DNA of 64,000 nucleotides, taken from Algirhabdus cladophorae (GTDB lineage: Bacteria > Pseudomonadota > Alphaproteobacteria > Rhodobacterales > Rhodobacteraceae). Shown here piece after piece: positions 58,044 to 64,000 of this stretch. The notes under the pieces were generated by a model. The model worked only from the letters and a program-made list of their open reading frames with translations. It did not search any database and was not told the origin of the DNA. Both the position numbers and the translations under genes were made by a program. The DNA lies in the NCBI RefSeq assembly GCF_044772865.1, contig NZ_CP173029.1, positions 2,666,001 through 2,730,000 on the forward strand. Direction: 5' to 3'. Every line of letters begins with the position of its first letter. The stretch's first letter is position 1.

Positions 58044-58649
58044 ATGTTTTATCAACCCTCCCAAGGCCACGGCCTGCCCCACAATCCCTTTAACGCAATT
58101 GTGTCCCCCCGCCCAATCGGCTGGATTTCGACGCGTGGCGCAGATGGATCTGACAATCTGGCCCCATATTCATTCTTTAACGCCGTGGCCTATGTGCCAC
58201 CACAGGTCATGTTCGCCTCGACCAGCGCCAAGGAAGATCGCGGTGATACCAAAGACAGCATGGCCAACATCCGCGACACGGGCGTCTTTTGCGTCAATAT
58301 CGTGGAATATGCGATGCGCGATGCGATGAACACGACCTCTGGACCGTGGGACAAAGACAAGGACGAGTTCACGCTGGCATCACTTGAAAAGGCAGATTGC
58401 ACCACGATCAATTGCCCCCGTGTGGCGGCGGCACCCGCAAGTCTGGAATGCAAAGTGACACAGATGATAAGACTGGAAGGCGAAAGCAATTTCGCTGTCT
58501 TCGGTGAGGTCACTGGCGTGCACATGCGTGATGATTGTCTGGTAGACGGGATGTTCGATGTGACGAAGTTCAACCCGCTGACACGACTGGGCTATCGTGA
58601 CTATTCCGTCATACGCGAGGTGTTTAGCCTCAAAAGACCGGGCGAATAG
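58044..58649 (+). CDS. Flavin reductase-like (FMN-binding split-barrel) protein
   Basis: A 201-residue protein. VSPRPIGWISTRGADGSDNLAPYSFFNAVAYVPPQVMFAST is the flavin-reductase split-barrel signature binding FMN, and VCVNIVEYAMRDAMNTTSGPW and the DGMFDVTKFNPLTRLGYRDY C-terminus match the DIM6/NTAB subgroup. It may supply reduced flavin to an oxygenase; none is adjacent. Confidence 0.87.
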   Translation: MFYQPSQGHGLPHNPFNAIVSPRPIGWISTRGADGSDNLAPYSFFNAVAYVPPQVMFASTSAKEDRGDTKDSMANIRDTGVFCVNIVEYAMRDAMNTTSGPWDKDKDEFTLASLEKADCTTINCPRVAAAPASLECKVTQMIRLEGESNFAVFGEVTGVHMRDDCLVDGMFDVTKFNPLTRLGYRDYSVIREVFSLKRPGE

Positions 58650-58717
58650 TTCAAATCGTTTGTCGCAGTGCCCTTGGGTTGTTAACACTTTGTTAACAAA
58701 TCAGGAGAGGACTGATC

Positions 58718-59680
58718 ATGCCAACTATTTTTCTATTCGAAGGTATCGGCTTAGCGAGTGCACTGGCAGGATTTGACACCGCATTTAACGGTCAAGTTCT
58801 GTTGCAAACCAACTCAAACGTCATCATCGAAGATGAGTTTGGGAATGGTATTGGGCTGCAGAGTGATTCAAGCGACTTCGTTTATTCCCAGGACACCGGT
58901 CTTTTGTCCAACGGTACAGTCGACGGCGTTTCGATCGTCTTGGAAAACAATTTGGTTGCGACCATAGATCTGAATCTACCCTATCCCCTACTTGAACCCG
59001 CCCTTTTGGCCGACTTCTTTGGCACGGATAATGCCGCTTTGGAAAACCTGCTGCTGCCCATGGGCTGGACTGTCTATGGCTCGGATGCCAAAGACGAGCT
59101 GTCGCTGAATGCTGTCTCTGACGATGGCGTCGCCCTTGATCTGTCAGGACGCGATATCGCTTATTTGGAAGGCGGCAATGACAAGTTCGCCGCGGGCGCC
59201 GAAAAGGACTTTGTCTATGGCGGTGACGGCAATGACAAAATCTGGGGCGAGAAAGGCAACGACCGCCTTTATGGCGACAAGGGCGCTGACACCCTGTTCG
59301 GCAACGGCGGCAACGACCGGATGTATGGCGGACGCGGCAACGACGATATGCGCGGCGGCAACGGCAAAGACCAAATACGCGGCGGCAATGGCAACGACCA
59401 GATCAATGGCGGTGGCGGCGATGATGTCCTGACCGGTAACAACGGCGCTGATACGTTTATCTTCCTGGGCTTCAATTACGGCGATGACGTTGTCACTGAC
59501 TTTGAGGTTGGCGTTGATTTCCTTTCGGGCGAGGTGGAAACCGGCAATGCCACGATCGAAGACCAAGGCGGTGACGCACTGGTACGGGCATCAGGTGGAT
59601 CGGTTCTGTTTGAAGGGGTGTCTGTCGACGACCTGCGCACGGTATTGCCCAATGCGTTCGTTATCGAAAACCTAGGTTAA
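58718..59680 (+). CDS. RTX-type calcium-binding secreted protein (320 residues)
   Basis: A 320-residue acidic protein without signal peptide. Residues 1-130 are non-repetitive; residues 150-245 contain seven or eight GGxGxDxUx repeats (for example GGDGNDKIWGEKGNDRLYGD). The tail DTFIFLGFNYGDDVVTDFEVGVDF is the M10-type C-terminal region typical of type I secreted proteins. AGGAGAGG precedes ATG. It has its own terminator. No secretion genes are near. Confidence 0.85.
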   Translation: MPTIFLFEGIGLASALAGFDTAFNGQVLLQTNSNVIIEDEFGNGIGLQSDSSDFVYSQDTGLLSNGTVDGVSIVLENNLVATIDLNLPYPLLEPALLADFFGTDNAALENLLLPMGWTVYGSDAKDELSLNAVSDDGVALDLSGRDIAYLEGGNDKFAAGAEKDFVYGGDGNDKIWGEKGNDRLYGDKGADTLFGNGGNDRMYGGRGNDDMRGGNGKDQIRGGNGNDQINGGGGDDVLTGNNGADTFIFLGFNYGDDVVTDFEVGVDFLSGEVETGNATIEDQGGDALVRASGGSVLFEGVSVDDLRTVLPNAFVIENLG

Positions 59681-59698
59681 GACATCGTGATGTAGGGC

Positions 59699-59727
59699 AA
59701 AAGCCGCTCCAACCGGGGCGGCTTTTT
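59699..59727 (+). terminator. Intrinsic terminator after the RTX gene
   Basis: AAAAGCCGC-TCC-AACC-GG-GGCGGCTTTTT: a 9-bp stem plus an inner CC/GG pair and a T5 tail. It ends the RTX transcript 84 bp before mtnP. Confidence 0.88.
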
Positions 59728-59810
59728 CTATTTGTGAACGCCTGCCCTCTTTTATCAACTTGGCAGGCATGGTTTCTATGGGACGCAGCACATCGCAAAG
59801 GGTTTGAAAA

Positions 59811-60686
59811 ATGGGCACAATGATCGGGATCATCGGCGGATCGGGGCTTTATGAGATTGAAGGCCTTCAGGATGCCACATGGCAATCAGTGGCCAGCCCT
59901 TGGGGCGATCCCTCTGATGACATTCTAACCGGCACGCTGGATGGCGTCAAAATGGCCTTCCTGCCCCGCCACGGGCGCGGCCATGTCCATTCGCCAACAA
60001 CAGTGCCCTACCGCGCAAATATCGATGCGCTCAAGCGCATTGGTGTGACCGATGTGATCAGCGTGTCTGCCTGCGGCTCCTTCCGCGAAGATATGGCACC
60101 AGGGGATTTTGTTGTGGTTGATCAGTTCATTGATCGTACCTTTGCACGTGACAAATCCTTCTTCGGTACGGGTTGTGTGGCCCATGTGAGCGTGGCTCAC
60201 CCCACCTGCCCGCGCCTTGGTGCGGCCTGTCTTGAAGCGGCACAAGACAGCGGGATTACCGTCCATCAGGGCGGCACCTATCTGGCCATGGAAGGCCCGC
60301 AATTCAGCACCCTTGCCGAAAGCAAAATGTACCGCGAGGTCTGGGGCTGTGATGTGATCGGCATGACCAATATGCCCGAGGCCAAATTGGCCCGTGAAGC
60401 AGAGTTATGCTACGCCTCGGTCGCTATGATCACGGATTATGACAGTTGGCACCCGGATCATGGCGAGGTCGATGTGACACAAATCATCGCCACCTTGATG
60501 GGTAATGCGGACAAAGCCCGCGATATGGTCAAAAAACTGCCCGCCCTGTTGGGATCCGACCGCGCGCCCTGCCCACATGGTTGCGATCGCGCACTGGAAT
60601 TTGCCATTTTAACCCAACCGCAAAATCGCGATGCCCAATTGGTTGCCAAGTTGGACGCAGTTGCTGGGCGTATGTTGGGCGCCTAA
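59811..60686 (+). CDS. mtnP: S-methyl-5'-thioadenosine phosphorylase
   Basis: A 291-residue phosphorylase of the PNP family. It splits methylthioadenosine to adenine and methylthioribose-1-phosphate. IGIIGGSGLYEIEGL, LPRHGRGHVHSPTTVPYRANI, the substrate loop MEGPQFSTLAESKMYR and GMTNMPEAKLAREAELCYASVAMITDYDSWH are diagnostic. The adenine it releases would be reused by the apt product two genes downstream. Its stop overlaps the DUF2927 start (TAATG). Confidence 0.95.
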   Translation: MGTMIGIIGGSGLYEIEGLQDATWQSVASPWGDPSDDILTGTLDGVKMAFLPRHGRGHVHSPTTVPYRANIDALKRIGVTDVISVSACGSFREDMAPGDFVVVDQFIDRTFARDKSFFGTGCVAHVSVAHPTCPRLGAACLEAAQDSGITVHQGGTYLAMEGPQFSTLAESKMYREVWGCDVIGMTNMPEAKLAREAELCYASVAMITDYDSWHPDHGEVDVTQIIATLMGNADKARDMVKKLPALLGSDRAPCPHGCDRALEFAILTQPQNRDAQLVAKLDAVAGRMLGA

Positions 60687-61363
60687 TGCGATTTTTTGTG
60701 GCCCTTTGCATCGCATTCATTGCTGCCTTTGGGCCCGTAATTGCCCAGGAATACATCGAATCCAATGGCCGTTTAGCGGATGAGGATTTCTACCGGATGG
60801 TGGCCTGTGCAGCACCGTTGGGCGGGGCTTGCCAAAAGCCGTTTGTGCGCTGGTCCGACCGCAAAGCCCAAGATTTAACCGTCTCACTTTATCGCAACGA
60901 TCCTGCTTTTCCTGCGGAGTTGCGCGCCAGTATCGAAGATGGTTTGAACAGCGCATTGTTGGAATTGAACAAGGTGCCAAACGGGCCACGGTTTCGTCGC
61001 GTGGCCAATGGATCGCGGGCCGATATTCGTGTGCTTTTGATGGATATCGCGGCCAACAGCCGCTTGAAAGGCACCCAAATCAACGGCTTGGACGGGGTGC
61101 AAATTCAGCATGCTTGGGTCCAGATCTGGTGGAACAAAAACCGCAACATTACCCGGTCCGCAATCGTGTTTTCACGCGATGTCACGCTTGCGGGGGCTGG
61201 ATCTATAATGCTTGAGGAACTGACGCAGTCCTTGGGTTTCATCACCGATCTGCGCAATACCTACTACGACAAAACCTCAATTTTCTCCGAGGACAGCAAC
61301 GCCCTTAACACCTTGGGTACACAGGATTTAATGGCCATTCAGCGCCACTATGGACGCAAATAG
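60686..61363 (+). CDS. DUF2927 exported protein
   Basis: A 225-residue protein with signal peptide (MRFFVALCIAFIAAFGPVIAQ). The body has DIRVLLMDIAANSR and LAGAGSIMLEELTQSLGFITDLRNTYYDKTSIFSE, the DUF2927 pattern. The EELTQSLG segment resembles the active helix of metallopeptidases but lacks an HExxH. It sits between mtnP (TAATG overlap) and apt (8 bp), so it is in their operon although its envelope location does not fit adenine salvage. Confidence 0.82.
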   Translation: MRFFVALCIAFIAAFGPVIAQEYIESNGRLADEDFYRMVACAAPLGGACQKPFVRWSDRKAQDLTVSLYRNDPAFPAELRASIEDGLNSALLELNKVPNGPRFRRVANGSRADIRVLLMDIAANSRLKGTQINGLDGVQIQHAWVQIWWNKNRNITRSAIVFSRDVTLAGAGSIMLEELTQSLGFITDLRNTYYDKTSIFSEDSNALNTLGTQDLMAIQRHYGRK

Positions 61364-61371
61364 GATCAGAT

Positions 61372-61902
61372 ATGAAAACGGTTCAAGACTACATTCGCAC
61401 CATTCCCGACTTTCCAATTGAGGGCATCATGTTTCGCGATGTCACCACTTTGTTCGCCGATCCACGTGGATTTCGGATGGCAATTGACCAACTGATCCAT
61501 GCCTTTGCCGGACGTGAAATCGACAAGGTGGTCGGGCTTGAGGCACGCGGCTTTATCCTTGGCGGGGCCATTGCACATCAATTGTCAGTGGGCTTTGTCC
61601 CTATCCGCAAGGCAGGCAAATTGCCTGGTAAAACCCTGTCGCAGGACTATACGCTGGAATATGGCACCGCCACGATGGAGGTGCATGACGACGCCATTGA
61701 AGCGGGCGAACGGGTGCTGGTGATCGACGATCTGCTGGCCACAGGCGGCACGGCCGAGGCTGGCATCAAATTGCTGGAACAGCTAGGGGCGCAGATCGTG
61801 GGCTGTGGCTTTGTCATCGATTTACCCGAATTAGGGGGGGCCAAGCTGCTGGATCAAATGGGTGTTGAAGTGCATTCCCTGTGCGCCTTTGACGGGCATT
61901 AG
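61372..61902 (+). CDS. apt: Adenine phosphoribosyltransferase
   Basis: A 176-residue enzyme that salvages adenine to AMP. IRTIPDFPIEGIMFRDVTTLFAD is the type I PRTase N-terminus of Apt, VVGLEARGFILGGAIAHQL binds adenine/PRPP, and VLVIDDLLATGGTAEAG is the PRPP loop. It ends sharing stop-codon bases with the convergent FAD enzyme (TTAG). It completes a methylthioadenosine-to-AMP salvage pair with mtnP. Confidence 0.96.
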   Translation: MKTVQDYIRTIPDFPIEGIMFRDVTTLFADPRGFRMAIDQLIHAFAGREIDKVVGLEARGFILGGAIAHQLSVGFVPIRKAGKLPGKTLSQDYTLEYGTATMEVHDDAIEAGERVLVIDDLLATGGTAEAGIKLLEQLGAQIVGCGFVIDLPELGGAKLLDQMGVEVHSLCAFDGH

Positions 61903-63314
61903 AGACTACGCACAATAACACCGGGGTTCATGATGCCTTTGGGATCAAGAGCCGTTTTGATGGTCTTGAGCATAGCCAGTTTCGTCGGGTCGCTATAGCG
62001 CTCAAGATCGTCGACCTTGAGCCTGCCGATACCATGTTCAGCACTGACAGAACCTTCCATCTCGTGCACCAGATCGTGCACTGCTGTTTTGATCTGGCTG
62101 CGCTGGTCCTCGTGATCCGCGCGGGTTTTACCCGGCTGTGGAAAGACATTGTAATGCAAATTGCCATCGCCCACATGCCCAAAGCAATTGATCCGAAACG
62201 AACCAATTTCTGCAAGTTTTTGATGGCCCCGTTGGATAAATTCGGGGATCCTGCTGATCGGCACGGAAATATCATGGCTCGAGACCGATCCAATGCGCCG
62301 ATTGGCCTCGGGAATGTTTTCCCGCAACGCCCAAAAATCTGCGCGCTGTTGTTGCGATTGAGCGATCACGCCATCGTCGGACAGTCCAGCTTCCACCGCT
62401 GCTTCAAAAAGGGCCTCTAGGGCCGTCGCCGGATCCAACCCATGAGGCAGACCCACATCCAACAAGACCATCCATTCGGGTTGCTGCTCAAAGGGTTGGC
62501 GCACTTCAGGGAGTGTTTCGCTCAAAAACTGTAGCCCTTGCCGGTGCACCAACTCAAATGCCGAAACACCGCCGCCCATTTGGGCATTGGCCAAAGCCAA
62601 AAGCTCCAGTGCCGCCTGTGGATCTTTGATTGTGAAAAACGCCGTCCCTTGGGCCACTGGTTTGGGATGTAATTTCAACGCGGCCGCCGTGATAATCCCC
62701 AAGCTGCCTTCGGCCCCCACCATCAAATTGCGCAGATCATATCCGGTGTTGTCTTTGCGCAATCGCGACAGGCCATTCCAAATTTCGCCAGTGGGCAGCA
62801 CCACCTCTAGCCCCAGACATTGCTCGCGCGCGTTGCCGTAGCGCAGCACGTTCACCCCACCTGCATTCGTCGCCAAATTGCCGCCAATCCGCGCCGAGCC
62901 TTCCGAGGCCAGCGAGAGGGCAAACAATCGATCGTTTTCGTCTGCGCAGGCTTGGATGTCCGCCAAAATTACACCTGCTTCGGCGATCATAACGTTCTCG
63001 GTTGGATAGACTGCGCGGATCCTATTCATACGTTCCAGCGTCAGAATGATCGGCTTGGGGCCACTGGGCGCTATTTGACCACCAACCAAGCCCGTACCAC
63101 CCCCATAAGGGATGATTGGCACGGATTCCCGGTGGGCCAGCGCCACAATATCAGACACCTGCTGCGTTGTTTCCGGGGCCAACAAAAGCCCCTCGGTGCT
63201 GTTGTACCGACCGCGCGGCTCTTCCAGATAACCCGCAGTCAAAGGACGAAAACAGGCCTCAGGCAGAAGGCCGCGCAATTGATCTTCAATGGCGTTGGTC
63301 ACTGGGTTGAGCAT
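61899..63314 (-). CDS. FAD-linked 2-hydroxyacid dehydrogenase (GlcD/D-2-hydroxyglutarate dehydrogenase type)
   Basis: A 471-residue oxidase/dehydrogenase. The PCMH FAD domain reads VPIIPYGGGTGLVGGQI and EGSARIGGNLATNAGGVNVLRYG; the C-terminal cap ends with HVGDGNLHYNVFP, the metal-binding GDGNLH motif, and AEHGIGRLK. Glycolate, D-lactate or D-2-hydroxyglutarate could be the substrate. The ATG at 63314 (MLNPVTNAIEDQLRGLLPE) is used; the open frame continues upstream through the GNAT gene and is not coding. Confidence 0.9.
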   Translation of the reverse strand: MLNPVTNAIEDQLRGLLPEACFRPLTAGYLEEPRGRYNSTEGLLLAPETTQQVSDIVALAHRESVPIIPYGGGTGLVGGQIAPSGPKPIILTLERMNRIRAVYPTENVMIAEAGVILADIQACADENDRLFALSLASEGSARIGGNLATNAGGVNVLRYGNAREQCLGLEVVLPTGEIWNGLSRLRKDNTGYDLRNLMVGAEGSLGIITAAALKLHPKPVAQGTAFFTIKDPQAALELLALANAQMGGGVSAFELVHRQGLQFLSETLPEVRQPFEQQPEWMVLLDVGLPHGLDPATALEALFEAAVEAGLSDDGVIAQSQQQRADFWALRENIPEANRRIGSVSSHDISVPISRIPEFIQRGHQKLAEIGSFRINCFGHVGDGNLHYNVFPQPGKTRADHEDQRSQIKTAVHDLVHEMEGSVSAEHGIGRLKVDDLERYSDPTKLAMLKTIKTALDPKGIMNPGVIVRSL

Positions 63315-63333
63315 TGTGGTAATCCTTGGTGTG

Positions 63334-63921
63334 CTATTGGCCCGCAGTTGTCTTGCCGCGCCGGTCTGTACGCAAATTTGAATATAGAACGTGATTGCGC
63401 CAGCGCCCTGAAATTTGCAGATAACTTTGCGCAACGCCTTCGTATTTAAAGCCAGTGCGTTCCAGAACCCCACGCGAGGCTTTGTTTTCTGGCAAACAAG
63501 CGGCCTCGACCCGGGACAAATCCAACTGTTCAAATCCGTAATGCACGATGGCGCGAATGGCCTCTGACATATAGCCCTGCCGCGCATAAGGTGCCCCGAC
63601 CCAATAGCCCAAAGTGCCGGCCTGTGCAGGCCCGCGCCGGATGTTGTCGAGTGTGATCGCACCAACCAACGTGTCGCCAAGGTCGCTGAACAAAAACAAC
63701 GGCACCGCAGATCCGTTATTGATCGACCGCTGCGCCCAATAGACCCGATTGGTAAAGGCCTTGCGCGTAAGGTGATCTGAGGCCCAAGTAGGCTCCCACG
63801 GGGTCAGAAAATCCGCACTTTTCTGGCGCAAATGTGCCCATGCCCGAAAGTCACCATGTGCTGGTGGGCGCAGGATCAATCGTTCTGTATCGATCCGTAG
63901 TTTGCGCCGTGGTCGTAACAT
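63334..63921 (-). CDS. GNAT-family N-acetyltransferase (RimJ/RimL-like)
   Basis: A 195-residue acetyltransferase of the ribosomal-protein-alanine type: RIDTERLILRPPAHGDFRAWAHLRQKSADFLTPWEPTW at the N-terminus, GYWVGAPYARQGYMSEAIRAIVHYGF (acetyl-CoA loop) and RVEAACLPENKASRGVLERTGFKYEGVA at the end. Substrate unknown. Its start overlaps the stop of the next gene (TAATG), so it is the second gene of that transcript. Confidence 0.9.
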   Translation of the reverse strand: MLRPRRKLRIDTERLILRPPAHGDFRAWAHLRQKSADFLTPWEPTWASDHLTRKAFTNRVYWAQRSINNGSAVPLFLFSDLGDTLVGAITLDNIRRGPAQAGTLGYWVGAPYARQGYMSEAIRAIVHYGFEQLDLSRVEAACLPENKASRGVLERTGFKYEGVAQSYLQISGRWRNHVLYSNLRTDRRGKTTAGQ

Positions 63922-64000
63922 TAGGCTGCCAGTCTCGCCTTAAGATCGGACAGTTCCGGTGCATCATCTACTGGCCCATAAAGCGCCATAGCAGCAGACG
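63921..64000 (-). CDS. C-terminal end of an unidentified gene
   Basis: Only the last 26 codons are in the window, read as ...MALYGPVDDAPELSDLKARLAA followed by TAA that overlaps the GNAT start. A hydrophilic helical tail; too short to identify. Confidence 0.55.
   Translation of the reverse strand, partial: SAAMALYGPVDDAPELSDLKARLAA

Noticed and set aside
59144..59566. Tandem repeat array at the RTX repeats that could be mistaken for a CRISPR or satellite
   Set aside because: The periodicity is 27 bp in frame with GGxGxDxUx codons and lacks identical direct repeats with unique spacers.
63315..63680. N-terminal extension of the FAD-linked dehydrogenase
   Set aside because: It runs through the GNAT gene in another frame and does not resemble the family N-terminus; ATG at 63314 fits.

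Overview
The window looks like chromosomal DNA of a marine alphaproteobacterium of the Rhodobacteraceae (Roseobacter group). The evidence is gene content and order: a miaB / phoH-ybeY-corC-lnt-metK-trmB block, an aroA-cmk / rpsA / ihfB-lapA-trpF block, a SAM/SAH-type riboswitch before metK, mtnP-DUF2927-apt, lysC-ptsP, DUF3572, DUF1178 and LapA-type small proteins, and a heterotetrameric sarcosine oxidase operon. The DNA is moderately GC-rich and very compact, with many ATGA/GTGA overlaps and convergent genes that share their stop codons. I saw no rRNA, tRNA, CRISPR array, insertion sequence or prophage.

Layout. 1-22.2 kb is almost entirely on the minus strand and holds core housekeeping genes. 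They run, in transcription order, miaB, an OmpA/lipoprotein pair, phoH, ybeY, corC/tlyC, lnt, riboswitch-metK, trmB, aroA, a membrane protein, a GFA protein, cmk, an aldo/keto reductase, rpsA, ihfB, lapA and trpF. Accessory genes split this block in two places. A sulfotransferase and the aldo/keto reductase lie between cmk and rpsA. A small membrane protein, an XpaC-like protein, a 32-codon ORF, a T4 Rnl1-type RNA ligase and a Kef-type antiporter lie between rpsA and ihfB. 22.2-28.2 kb holds a PleD-like diguanylate cyclase with a degenerate receiver, an ECF sigma / anti-sigma-like / periplasmic metal-sensor / EF-hand cluster, and DUF983 plus NUDIX.

28.2-38.9 kb is a quaternary-amine catabolic island. 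The minus-strand operon (GlxA/CdhR-like AraC regulator, BKACE/DUF849, lipocalin lipoprotein, carnitine 3-dehydrogenase-thioesterase fusion, SDR, DMT transporter) should turn L-carnitine into glycine betaine. The divergent soxBDAG operon oxidises sarcosine to glycine. The two demethylation steps between betaine and sarcosine are not encoded here. 38.8-42 kb is a zinc-uptake locus (znuA divergent from zur-znuC-znuB) with a clear Zur box in the shared intergenic region.

42-64 kb is mixed. It includes two RTX-type calcium-binding proteins without a local type I secretion system, a LuxR-type HTH / alpha/beta-hydrolase fusion facing a lactonase-like metallo-beta-lactamase-fold protein, waaA, an HDAC-like deacetylase, a periplasmic glutathione peroxidase, lysC, ptsP (EI-Ntr), mtnP-DUF2927-apt and a FAD-linked 2-hydroxyacid dehydrogenase.

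The least conventional parts are the RNA ligase preceded by a short ORF and a terminator, the recurring placement of intrinsic terminators a few bases before start codons, the HTH-hydrolase fusion, the OmpA/lipoprotein pair sharing a small module, and the ECF/EF-hand operon. All functions are read from sequence motifs; nothing here has been tested by database search.
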